Below are positions 16,828-26,100 of a stretch of 64,000 nt of DNA, in pieces. Position 1 is the stretch's first letter; each line of letters begins with the position of its first letter. The stretch is taken from contig NZ_CH902584.1 of the NCBI RefSeq assembly GCF_000152845.1, forward strand, positions 357,239 through 421,238, given 5' to 3'. The DNA is from Roseovarius sp. 217 (GTDB lineage: Bacteria > Pseudomonadota > Alphaproteobacteria > Rhodobacterales > Rhodobacteraceae). A model generated the notes under the pieces. That model saw only the letters and a list, made by a program, of their open reading frames with translations. It had not been told where the DNA came from and ran no database searches. A program made the translations under genes and the position numbers.

Positions 16828-17215
16828 GATTGACGCCAGAACGTAGGGTGAAGTCCAAGCTGCCCGATGACCGTGCCGAAGCCGTCGGGCCGAGCGATGT
16901 TTGGGCAATGGATCTTGTCAAAGACGAATTGGCGACGGGTAAGAAGCTGCGGGTTTTGACGGTCGCGGACACGTTCTCGCGCTACGTTCCGGTGCTCGAA
17001 ATGCGGTTCAGCCATTGTTGGGAGGATGCCGCGGCGACGTTGGACCGGGTGTGCCGCAAATCGGGCTATCCCAAGACGATCCTGGGCGATCAGGCCAGCG
17101 AGTTCATCTCCCGCGACATGGACCTCTGGGCCTATCAGTGCTGTGTCACGCTCAATTTCTCACGGCACAGAAAGCCGACTGACATTGCGTTCATCGAAGC
17201 GTTCAACGGAGGGTT
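16828..17215 (+). pseudogene. IS3-family transposase (OrfB) fragment, degenerate
   Basis: The reading frame contains the start and core of an IS3-family DDE transposase: PSDVWAMDLVKDELATG (first Asp), LRVLTVADTFSRY, SGYPKTILGDQASEF (second Asp; usually DQGSEF) and IAFIEAFNG (Glu). It begins in the middle of OrfB, with no OrfA and no upstream helix-turn-helix, and similarity stops soon after FNGGF, where the usual RAECLN tail should follow. Several normally invariant residues are changed. No terminal inverted repeats were seen. This is a dead relic at the left border of the T6SS island. Confidence 0.8.
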
Positions 17216-17602
17216 CGGGGTTGGACCACCGGGAAACATTCATGGCTCCATTTCAATATGTGGACTTTGTTGTACTAATCTATTCCGAACGTGAATAACT
17301 CCTGCGGCGATGCTGATCCAGATCCACACACCATACTTTGCCAGCGGCGTATCCTACATTCATTGCCGTTCGCTATCCGGCGCGAGAATACGGGTTCGGT
17401 GACACGAAGTTTATCACGAGACATCTCCGCAATTTTCCTCGACAAAATCAAGTTCTCAGCCGTCAACGTCAGAATGGAACTGGTCCACAAAGAAACGCAA
17501 AATGTTGCTCACAGCGAGATTTTCGCATCACTTCCGTGGTGTATTCTTTCACTGCCGTTTTCCTTGCGTTCTGTAAGGTGCCACGCTTGATCCTGTCGAA
17601 GG
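17216..17602. other. Gene-free stretch next to the transposase relic
   Basis: About 390 bp with short open frames on both strands, none with a recognisable product or a convincing ribosome-binding site. It probably contains further decayed insertion-sequence or island-border DNA. I see no terminal repeats, tRNA or attachment-site-like sequence. Confidence 0.5.
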
Positions 17603-18475
17603 TCATAGCTTCCCTTCAGCGACCCATTTTTCCACGAGATCACGGCCTACTTCAAAATGCATGCTGTCCTCGCGGCCGAACGCTGCGCCCCAATACCAGC
17701 CTTCGTTGCGGAAGAAATCGGCGAGGATCGTCAGGCCCAGTTGGGTCTTACCGTCGCCCAGCGTATCAAGACTGCCATCGATGTTCAGATCGACGGATAG
17801 GCCGAAGGCATGTGTAGACGTGCTGTTCCGCGCGCCCCTAATGTGGCGTACGCAAAGTGCGCCAGCGGTGTTGATCCGGTCATAGAGATCCTTGTCAGCG
17901 GCCTTGATCTTGTCAAAAATCACGGCAAGTGAAACAATCGCAGGCTGCAACATGGTCACCCTGATCGGGCCAACCTCCGCCGTCACGAGCTTGCTCGCCA
18001 GCCGATCGTTGGTCATGCCTTGGCATTTGTCCGTCAGGCTCTCGCGGGGCTTTCCGAAAATCCCTTCGAGGAATCGGGGCGAAGCGATGTTGACCCCCTT
18101 GTTCAACTCGCGCCGGTTCGCAATCAGAACCACCTGGGCATAGGCGTCAATGATCTGGTTCGGCCCGTCAGTGGGAAAGGCGGCCTGCTCCTGGCCCTGC
18201 AATGGCGCAGAAGAAGCCGGGGCGCGGTCGGCGATCGCGGCGATCTGCCTTTCTAGTTGTTGCAACTGTTCGGTCAGCGCGTCGATCTGAGCGCGCAGGC
18301 CTTCGATCTCGATCCGAGCGCCGCTGTCAACCGCAGGACCGGAGAACGTGGCGTCGCCGTCCGCTTCGTAGCGTATTTCGGCGTCCGACCGGAACTGCAT
18401 CCAGATCAGAACGGCCACCCCGAAAAGGATCAGCACCATGACGCTGACGATTGCGGGAATGATGCGCTTGTCCAT
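17603..18475 (-). CDS. Membrane-anchored M15-family (VanY/DacY-type) peptidoglycan peptidase
   Basis: The 290-aa protein has one N-terminal transmembrane helix (residues about 6-27), a coiled coil (about 55-85, LRAQIDALTEQLQQLERQI) and a C-terminal M15 peptidase domain. Metal ligands fit the family: H222 and D229 in THAFGLSVDLN, and H273 in DSMHFE. A periplasmic L,D- or D,D-peptidase acting on peptidoglycan is the natural prediction. It is transcribed divergently from an OmpA gene at the edge of a T6SS island, so a role in opening the cell wall for the secretion apparatus is plausible but not shown. Identity of the domain is fairly sure; exact bond specificity is not. Confidence 0.82.
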   Translation of the reverse strand: MDKRIIPAIVSVMVLILFGVAVLIWMQFRSDAEIRYEADGDATFSGPAVDSGARIEIEGLRAQIDALTEQLQQLERQIAAIADRAPASSAPLQGQEQAAFPTDGPNQIIDAYAQVVLIANRRELNKGVNIASPRFLEGIFGKPRESLTDKCQGMTNDRLASKLVTAEVGPIRVTMLQPAIVSLAVIFDKIKAADKDLYDRINTAGALCVRHIRGARNSTSTHAFGLSVDLNIDGSLDTLGDGKTQLGLTILADFFRNEGWYWGAAFGREDSMHFEVGRDLVEKWVAEGKL

Positions 18476-18612
18476 GTAAATGCCTGCACGACCTCAATGC
18501 GAGAACATTGGGTCACTGCCGGTCTCGTGTCAATAAAGCGACCTATCAAGGACGTTGTTTCAGTCCCGGAGCTGGTGTACCCTTTGGCTGTCCGATATTG
18601 GAAGGTTCATCA

Positions 18613-19191
18613 ATGTATAGGCAAACTATTTTAGTTCTGAGCTTGGCTTTGGCTGGAGTCCCGGCACTGAGCGGGATCGCATATGCGCAAGCAAACGATG
18701 CGAGCAACCTGTCTGCGGAACAGCTGGAAGAGTTTTTCAACAAGCAAAAGACTCGCGGACTGGTGCTTGCCCCGACAAACGCGCAAGACAATACTGGCGT
18801 GGGAGACACCGCCGCCACTCCGAGCGCGACGCAAACCTATGTAGAGCTTGCCCCGGAAGAGCAAGTCAGCATCCAGATCAGTTTCGATTTCGACAGTTCA
18901 GCCCTACGCGCGGACCAGAAACCTAAGCTGGTGACGCTTTGCAAGGTTATGCAGACCGCCGATATCGGGTCCTTCCGGATTGTCGGTCATACGGATTCCA
19001 GCGGATCGGCGAGCTACAACGAACGACTGTCCTTGCTGCGGGCACAGGAAGTTAAGCGCCACCTAGAGACCGACTGCGGGATTGAACCCGAGCGGCTGGA
19101 AGCGGTCGGCGTTGGGGAGGCGTTTCTGCTCGACAAGGCGGATCCGGACTCGGATGCAAACCGGCGGGTCGAATTTCAGGCGCTCAGCTAA
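18613..19191 (+). CDS. OmpA-family periplasmic protein
   Basis: This is a 192-aa exported protein with a signal peptide (MYRQTILVLSLALAGVPALS to AYAQ) and a C-terminal OmpA-like peptidoglycan-binding domain. The domain shows FDFDSSALRADQKPKL, FRIVGHTDSSGSASYNERLS and the end DANRRVEFQ. The start at 18613 is favoured by the ribosome-binding site GAAGG and the signal peptide; the frame is open for 35 codons further upstream without support. A 36-bp gap separates it from the kinase gene on the same strand, suggesting a two-gene unit. It may anchor or mark the T6SS site on peptidoglycan. Confidence 0.88.
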   Translation: MYRQTILVLSLALAGVPALSGIAYAQANDASNLSAEQLEEFFNKQKTRGLVLAPTNAQDNTGVGDTAATPSATQTYVELAPEEQVSIQISFDFDSSALRADQKPKLVTLCKVMQTADIGSFRIVGHTDSSGSASYNERLSLLRAQEVKRHLETDCGIEPERLEAVGVGEAFLLDKADPDSDANRRVEFQALS

Positions 19192-19227
19192 GGTGGTTGC
19201 TCGCCCCTTGACCGTTGGCGGTGCGGC

Positions 19228-21390
19228 ATGACTTCGATGCAGCCCGGAGATATTTTTAGTCCAGGCGATCTGCTGAACAACACCTACCGGATCGAGGCAA
19301 TCCTCGGACGTGGTGGCACCTCGGAGGTGTATAAAGCCCGGTCCGAGATTTCCGGCCGGGTGATGGCGGTAAAGGCCCTTCGCGCGGAGTTTGCCAGCAA
19401 CGAGGATTTCCTCGTGCTTATGACCCGCGAGGAAGACGTGCGGGAGATTCAGCACGATGCGGTCGTGCGGTATTTCGACACCCAGCGGATGCCCGACGGC
19501 GTGGTTTATCTCGTGATGGATTACGTGGATGGCCCCGGCCTTGACCGCAAACTGGCAGATGGCGGCATGCCGGCAAGTGACCTGTTGGTGGTGGGCCGAC
19601 GCGTGTGTGAAGGCCTGATCGCAGCGCATGCGCGCAATATCGTGCACCGCGACCTCTCACCCGACAACATCATCCTGCGAAACGACAAGGCAGATCAGGC
19701 CGTGATCATCGATTTCGGCATCGCCAAGGACACCAATCCAGGCGCGCAGACCATTGTGGGCAATGAATTCGCTGGAAAATACGCCTATGCGGCGCCCGAA
19801 CAACTGAGTGGCACCACCGATGCCCGTTCGGACATCTATTCTCTGGGAGCACTCTTACTATCGACCTTCCGTGGCAAGAAGCCAGATATCGGGGCGAACC
19901 CGATGGAAGTGGTGAAGAAGAAGGCCGAGCCGCTGGACTTGGAAGGCGTGCCTGAGCCGCTGCGCCGGCTGATCACTAAGATGTGTGAACCGAACCCCGA
20001 CCTGCGATTCCAATCGGCCGAGGCGCTTCTGGAAGCGTTCAAGGACCCCGACAGCATGAAAGAGGACGATCTGGCCTCGGTGATGCTGGACGATGCGACC
20101 GTGATTGCCCCGGTCACGGCCCGGGTCGCCCCCGCCCCCCCTGTCCAGGGTCCGATATCGGAAGCACCTCAGGACGCCGCGCCCAAACGGCAGTCACTGC
20201 TGCCGATTCTGGCATTCGTCGCCCTCTTGGTGATTGGTGCAGGTGCCTATTTTGGTGGGGTTTTCGACGGGTTGACCGGGCCGCGCTATCCTGTAGCCGA
20301 TCCCTATTCGATGATTATCGAAAAGGGATCGACTGGGAATGCACAGGCGGTAGGGTACGTGCCGTCAAAAGAGGTCGAAGCAGCCTTGACGGAACGGATT
20401 GAGGGGGTGGGAGGCTCTGCGCAGCTGACGCTTGCCAGCGGTGACATTTCGCCGACTTGGGGCATTGGGCTGTTACAGATGTTCGAGACCCTCCTGCCGC
20501 TAGAGGAGTTTCGCATCGCGGTGTCCGACGATCAGGTGAATGTGACCGGACTTGCCGCGACCAAGTCCGATCAAGCTATGGTACAGGAAGGCTTTGCCAA
20601 TGGCTTTCCAGAAGGATTCAACGGAACAGCCGAGATCGGCCTCGGACCACGATTTCTGCTGCCCAAAGACGTGCACCCGTTGTTGGAAGAGCACGCGGAT
20701 TGCGGCCCTCTGCAGCTCATGGCACCGCCACCAATTGGATACGGGCTTGAAGATAGGGTGATCGTCAACGGCAGGTTCGCCAACGAAACCAGTCGTTCGG
20801 CGCTGCAAGCGGCCATTTCCGATGTTGCAGGTGTTAGGCCGGTACGTGTGGAGGGTGAGGTGTTGAACGCCAGTCTGTGCCGGATCGACGGGGTTTTGCC
20901 CACGGCTGGTCCGGGCGGTTTCGATATCCGTCTCGGATATGGAGATCGCGAAGGCGACAACCTTGCCGGGCGCTATCAGGTCGGGGAGAATCCGACGATC
21001 GACGTCAGACTGCCCGACGAGCTAACAGAGGGTTACCTTTGGGTCTCGGTGGTGGATGTGCAGGGCGTCGTATTCCATCTGCTGCCAAACCGGACGCGCC
21101 CGGACAACAGCTTGACGGCTTTGCGTGCAGAGGCGGAGGATGGGTTCGTGCGTGTCGCTTTTGGCCTGGAAGAAGCGCAGGCAAGCGGGAAGTTGGCCTT
21201 CACCGTCGATGGCTCGGTGCTGGGTAAATCCAAGATCATCGCGCTGCATTCCGATGGTTCCCTGTTCGACGACCTGCGCCCGACGACGGAGTCCGTGGAA
21301 AGTTATGCCGAAGCGCTGATCGCGGCCCGCGAGGCAAGCGACGTCACCGTGACCTCACTGGATTCAGCGTTGCTAACCACGGAAGAGTGA
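19228..21390 (+). CDS. ppkA: T6SS-associated transmembrane Ser/Thr protein kinase (PpkA-like)
   Basis: This 720-aa kinase has an N-terminal Hanks-type domain: glycine loop GRGGTSEVY (27-35), ATP lysine K49 in VMAVKA, catalytic loop HRDLSPDN (140-147), DFG at 162-164 and APE at 189-191. A transmembrane helix follows near residues 325-345, then a periplasmic part of about 370 residues. Its C-terminal region (about 600-700) contains YLWVSVVDVQGVVFHLLPN, a DUF4384-like pattern shared with the TonB-like protein at 54280-55839. In known systems PpkA phosphorylates Fha or TssL to switch the T6SS on. The partner phosphatase and FHA protein are both in this island. The periplasmic part is a likely sensor domain. 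Confidence 0.9.
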   Translation: MTSMQPGDIFSPGDLLNNTYRIEAILGRGGTSEVYKARSEISGRVMAVKALRAEFASNEDFLVLMTREEDVREIQHDAVVRYFDTQRMPDGVVYLVMDYVDGPGLDRKLADGGMPASDLLVVGRRVCEGLIAAHARNIVHRDLSPDNIILRNDKADQAVIIDFGIAKDTNPGAQTIVGNEFAGKYAYAAPEQLSGTTDARSDIYSLGALLLSTFRGKKPDIGANPMEVVKKKAEPLDLEGVPEPLRRLITKMCEPNPDLRFQSAEALLEAFKDPDSMKEDDLASVMLDDATVIAPVTARVAPAPPVQGPISEAPQDAAPKRQSLLPILAFVALLVIGAGAYFGGVFDGLTGPRYPVADPYSMIIEKGSTGNAQAVGYVPSKEVEAALTERIEGVGGSAQLTLASGDISPTWGIGLLQMFETLLPLEEFRIAVSDDQVNVTGLAATKSDQAMVQEGFANGFPEGFNGTAEIGLGPRFLLPKDVHPLLEEHADCGPLQLMAPPPIGYGLEDRVIVNGRFANETSRSALQAAISDVAGVRPVRVEGEVLNASLCRIDGVLPTAGPGGFDIRLGYGDREGDNLAGRYQVGENPTIDVRLPDELTEGYLWVSVVDVQGVVFHLLPNRTRPDNSLTALRAEAEDGFVRVAFGLEEAQASGKLAFTVDGSVLGKSKIIALHSDGSLFDDLRPTTESVESYAEALIAAREASDVTVTSLDSALLTTEE

Positions 21391-21484
21391 CGGAAAAGTC
21401 GCGTCGGCAAACGCCTTCGGGTCCTCAGAGACATTGGTGAAACAGTGATATTACATGAAAGTGCTACGCTTAAATCACCCCGCG

Positions 21485-21712
21485 TTTAACCTGCGACCTA
21501 CGCGGCAGCGTTGAAGGACTTCCAGAACTCGTCGGGTGAGCAGTGATCTCAGACCTTGGCGATTGCGTTGACCATGTCGGCGAAGATGCGTACGCCGATC
21601 CGGATCTGATATTGTTTGAACTTGGAGAATGCCATCTCAACGGGCCTGAGGTCTGGCCTCTAGGAGAGCAAGGGCAGTGACCAGCATTCTGTCCCCCGCG
21701 TTGTTTCTTCCA
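21485..21712 (-). pseudogene. IS630-family transposase C-terminal remnant
   Basis: Minus-strand translation gives RPDLRPVEMAFSKFKQYQI, matching the IS630 signature SPDLNPIEMAFSKFK, then a region ending in CSPDEFWKSFNAAA, which fits the usual transposase C-terminus. Three in-frame stops interrupt it: one before RPDL, one after NAIAKV and one after FNAAA. Only the last 70 or so codons are left. It lies in the convergent gap between the kinase and the PP2C phosphatase, so it is a relic of an insertion inside the T6SS island. Confidence 0.75.
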
Positions 21713-21771
21713 CATCGGCGAAACTGTGTAGCGAGACTTTTTAGATTGACCAAGGTTTGGGGCGGGATGCT

Positions 21772-22485
21772 TTAGATCACGTCAATCACTATGATCGAAA
21801 TATTGTCGGCCCCGCCGCCGTCAAGAGCGATCTGCTGCAGTGCGTCGGCAACCGTCTCTATCGGTTCGCGAGATAGGACGCGTTCCAGAGTGTCGAAGGT
21901 CGCGTATTTCGTGAGCCCGTCTGAACACAGCAAGAACCGGTCACCGGGCAGGATTTCGCCGCGAATCTTTTCAAGTTCGAGCGTATCACCGACGCCGACT
22001 GCACGGGTGATAGCGTTCGATTGCGGGTGCTTCTCGGCTTGGTCCCAAGTCATCTGCCCCGCCAGCACGAAAGCTGCAACCATGGAGTGATCAGTGGTCA
22101 ACATCTCGATCCGCTTGTTTTGCAAGCGATACAGGCGGCTGTCGCCCGCCCAGAAGGCCGCAAAGTGGTTATTCGCGATGGCCAGAGTCACGACTGTAGC
22201 CCCAATCGTGCCGCTGCCTCGGGCCTCTGCTTCTGCTCGGATCGCGTCATGGGCACCGTTGATCGCGTCGCGCAGGGCACGGATCAGCTCCTGTGATGGC
22301 AGGTCTGGGTTGATCATCGCAATTCGGTCCACGACCACCTGCGAGGCGAAATCACCCGCGTCGTGGCCGCCCATGCCATCCGATACGGCCCAGAGCAGCT
22401 GATCCGGCAAGGCTAAGATGCTGTCCTCGTTGACCTTGCGTTTGTGGCCGACGTGTGTGGTGGCGGAATAGCGGACGTGTGTCAT
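21772..22485 (-). CDS. pppA: T6SS PP2C-type protein phosphatase (PppA)
   Basis: The 237-aa PP2C/PPM phosphatase has RKVNEDS (residues 16-22), SDGMGGHDAGD (35-45), WAGDSRLYRL, LCSDGLTKYA and GGADNISIIVI, covering the metal-binding aspartates. In other systems PppA reverses phosphorylation made by PpkA and so turns T6SS assembly off. It overlaps tagF as ATGA at the end of the T6SS operon. The kinase lies convergently on the opposite strand, separated by an insertion-sequence relic, which may mean the two were once in one operon. Cytoplasmic, no membrane segment. Confidence 0.93.
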   Translation of the reverse strand: MTHVRYSATTHVGHKRKVNEDSILALPDQLLWAVSDGMGGHDAGDFASQVVVDRIAMINPDLPSQELIRALRDAINGAHDAIRAEAEARGSGTIGATVVTLAIANNHFAAFWAGDSRLYRLQNKRIEMLTTDHSMVAAFVLAGQMTWDQAEKHPQSNAITRAVGVGDTLELEKIRGEILPGDRFLLCSDGLTKYATFDTLERVLSREPIETVADALQQIALDGGGADNISIIVIDVI

Positions 22486-23147
22486 GCAGAAACCGCCAGC
22501 CCGCCGGGGTGCCAGAATGGCGCGGACAGATCGAACAGTGCAGTCAATTCGGCACCCGCTGGCAGGCCGGGAATCGCCATCAGCCTGTGGTCGCTGCCCA
22601 GGCAGGTCGACCAGAACGCGCTGTCGCCGTGTAGACGGGAGATCACTTCGGCGGCGATGATCTCTGCAACTGGCAAGGCCGTCACATAGGGCGTCCCGCT
22701 AAGCGATTCGACAGCAGGCTCGATCAATGTGACGTCTTTCAATGCCGCTAGAAGGTTGTCGCGGCTGAAATCATCCTCCAACGCCGCCAGCGCGATGTCC
22801 TCCAGCGCCTCGAAAACGGTACAGTTTGCGAAATGAACCAAGGCTGTGGCCGAGGTGGCGTGGGCACAAGCCAAGGTCAGAGGATATTGCCGTCCCACCC
22901 GATCGACTGACGGCATCATGATACCCGAAACCGCAGTTGGTCCCGCAACCTGAGGCGGTAGGGTAAACCGCCATATCCGTGCCGACATGTAGGCTGCATC
23001 CCAGCCTTGCCCCAGCTTGTCTCGGACTGAAACGATGCTGCGCTGAAGCCAGTCGTCCCAAGGGCTGAGAAACGACACCGGAAGATCGAGCCGCAAAAAA
23101 TCTCCCATGCTGGGGATCTTGCCGAAGGCGCCGAAGCCCTGCCCCAT
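22482..23147 (-). CDS. tagF: T6SS-associated regulator TagF (ImpM family)
   Basis: The 221-aa protein starts GFGAFGKIPSMGDFLRLDLP and continues with FLSPWDDWLQRSI and SARIWRFTLPP, all standard for TagF/ImpM. TagF is a post-translational repressor of the T6SS in Pseudomonas and, in some alphaproteobacteria, is fused to the phosphatase PppA. Here it is a separate gene directly upstream of pppA with an ATGA overlap, which fits that functional link. Its start overlaps the tssM stop as TGATG. No odd features. Confidence 0.93.
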   Translation of the reverse strand: MGQGFGAFGKIPSMGDFLRLDLPVSFLSPWDDWLQRSIVSVRDKLGQGWDAAYMSARIWRFTLPPQVAGPTAVSGIMMPSVDRVGRQYPLTLACAHATSATALVHFANCTVFEALEDIALAALEDDFSRDNLLAALKDVTLIEPAVESLSGTPYVTALPVAEIIAAEVISRLHGDSAFWSTCLGSDHRLMAIPGLPAGAELTALFDLSAPFWHPGGLAVSA

Positions 23148-26100
23148 CAGAACGAGCTCGGGCAGCTGAATTGGCCGAGTGCCGGGAGGGCAAAGGGGTT
23201 CAGCACCGATCCAGACTGGAGCTGGAAAATCGAAATTCGCCCACCCACGTTAAAGATCACGCGGTTGCGGTCCGAAACGTTGGTACGCCTGATTTCCGCC
23301 GCGCTCAGCAGTCGAAACCAGGCCCAAGGACCGTCTCGGGTCATCGCATTGGACGTGTTGTTAACCACGGGCTGAAAGATCACCCGCGCCGACCCGACAG
23401 AGCCGGGCCAGGTGATCGCCACAGGCTTGGGCGCGCTATTGTGAGCAAAGACGATCTCTTGCCCGTCGATGTCCAGCGTAACCTCCTGCGCCGATGGATC
23501 CAGCGCTTCGGGTGTGATCTGGAACCTTACTGCGGGCTGGTCCCCTCCTGTGAAAAAGGCGTCGCGGATTTCGGTGGCATGTTGAAACTGCTGCAAAACG
23601 GCCTGGGAGATCCCCAGATCCGCATCGTTGACCTTTTTCCACGCCCAAGGTCGTGCGCGCGTGTCGACATATTCACGCAGGTTCTCGGTGAAAAAGCTGT
23701 CGATCATACCGTTCGGCGCAAAGAGCTTTGCAAAGTCGGCCATTGCAACGTCAGCCTTCGCCTGCCGGTCGAAAGGATAGCGTCCGCCAAGCGCCTGAGT
23801 ACAGAAAGGCAGCACTTGCGACTGCCATTTGGCGTTGATCGATGCCCGGGTACCGTCGGCCGTGATCCCCGACGAACCGCTGGTTATCTGGGTCGACCAA
23901 CGCTGGATCGGTCCCGGCAGACGATTGGCCAGTTCCTGGAACCGCACGATGGCTGTCGCGTCGCCCGTCGCCGCCCCGACACCGCCCGCGAAGCTGAGCT
24001 TGTTGAGCTCTTGGTACACTTCTGTCAGGCGTCCCGTCAGCTCCGACAGTTGAGAGGGCTGGCCGTTCTTGTCCTCAACCAGCTCATGCAGCCAACTAAA
24101 CCTGTCCTCGACATAGGCGCCGGGTTGTTTGGGCGCAGGACCCTGCTCGGTCTGCACATTGCTGCGCAGCGCCTGCAGAAACAGTTGGCTGCGGCTAGAC
24201 AGCGAGGATTGCAATTCGATCTCTCCAATTTCGGAGACCCCGGCGGCAAGGCCATCGGTGCTGGCATTACTGCGTTCTTCGGTCAGCTTGGTTTCGTCCG
24301 AGATCGCATTGAGAATGTTGACCAAGGGCGAGGTTGGCCCTGACAGGACGTTGGTGACTTCGACCGCGTGGCTTAGGCTTTCCATCGGGATGATGTCGAT
24401 ATCGCCGAGAATCTGGTCATACCGTGTGATATAGTCGTTGTAGTACAGATCAAGGACATCGCGGCTCATCGCGATCAGGGCCGTTTCCGATTGCTCGGTT
24501 TCGCCGCGAGGGCCAAGCACCCAGCTCTCGCTCTGAATGCGCTGAGCTACGCCAAGAGCTTCATCCAGAAAGACAGAATTGAATCCGTCGTAAGTGAATA
24601 TTCCCTCCACCCCTTCATTGAGGGGTTTGCCCGAGGATCGCACGATCACCCGGCTGATTGCAGGCCCGCCTACATCGGTCAGCCGCCAGTCCGCCAGGTC
24701 CTTCGCGCGGGGTGAATTGATGATCCCATTATAGACTCTCTGCGCAAGCGGCATCTCCGACAGCAGCCCCTGGATTTGCTCGACCAGCGGACCGTTCAGG
24801 CTGATCGTGTCCATTGGGTTTTCAAGCAAAGCGGCAAGGTGCACGGTCAGGTCCCCACGAAGGGCTTCCCGGGCGGGACCTTCGAATGCGACAGACCAGT
24901 CAAGCGCCATCCATTCCTTGACCAGATCTTGGTTCATAGGACCTTGCTGGCCCAGCATCAGATAGATCTTGAGCACTTCGTAAAGGAAATCAGAGTTGTT
25001 CATGTTGGCCTGCATCTGGTCTTCGAGACGCAGGAGAAGGCGGGGCAGAAAATGTTCGTTCAGTGCGGCGCGATAGCTTTGCGCGGCCTGGTTGCCGATT
25101 ATCTTGCCTTGATAGAGCCCATAGGTCAGCGCGCGCGGCGGGGCGGGATCCAGCACAGCAGGATTGGTGGGCATATCGCGCAGCACATTGAGCGCTGGTA
25201 CGACGCTCACCAGATCGGAATCCTCGATTGGGCTGCCGGGGACTTGCGCCACGGCAGCGCGGTAGTCTTCGATCGATCTGCCGGTCTGCGCTAACAGCTC
25301 AGTATTGCCCAAATAACTCCGGATCCAGAGCGCGGACAAGCCGATGCCGCCTACAAGGGCGGCGGCGATTGCGGCGCGTTTGGTCCACCGATAGCGGCGT
25401 TCGACCTTGTCATCCGCCGACACCAGTCCCGCCTCGGGAAAAATGACACCCTCGAACAAGCGGGTCAGGAAAAAGCTGCGCCCCGTGCCGCGCCCTGTCC
25501 CGATGGCCTGTCGCCCGATTCCAAATGTCCGAGCCATTCCCATCATAAGCCGGTCGATCGGTGTGCCCTCTTGGGTTCCAGACGTAAAATAGATGCCGCG
25601 AAGCAGATGCCGTTTTTCAAACCGGCTGTCCTGAAACACCTCCTCTAGGAACGACTTCGCAGTGGCCCGCACCGAGGCGACCTGTGACGTGAAGCTGGCG
25701 ACAAGCGCGCGGCGCTGGTGGTCGGTCTCCTGTTGCATCCGCTCCAGCGACTGGGCGTTGAGCTGCGCTAGCAACTGACCAAACTCGTCGTCAAAAGCCG
25801 CGACAGGCGATACTTCGGATTTTGTCCTTTTAGAAACGGGCAGAGTAAAGCCCCAGACCTGCTCACGTTCTTCCTTTCCGAGATCATCAAAGAATTCGGT
25901 GAAGCCAGCAATGAGGTCCGACTTGGTGAACAGAACATAAACCGGGAACCGCACGCCGAGTTTATCACGCAATTCGTGCAATCGTCGACGGATCGCAGCG
26001 GCGTGGCTTTTCTGGGTTTCCTCATCCTGAAGGCTGAGGTCCGCCAGGGAGATGGCGACGATCGCACCGTTTATAGGCTGACGCTTGCGATGTCTTTTCA

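Noticed and set aside
17291-17817. Plus-strand frames between the IS3 relic and the M15 peptidase gene
   Set aside because: No ribosome-binding site, no recognised domain, and they run into the antisense strand of the M15 peptidase gene.
23171-24343. 390-codon plus-strand frame opposite tssM
   Set aside because: Antisense to the TssM periplasmic domain and without motif support.
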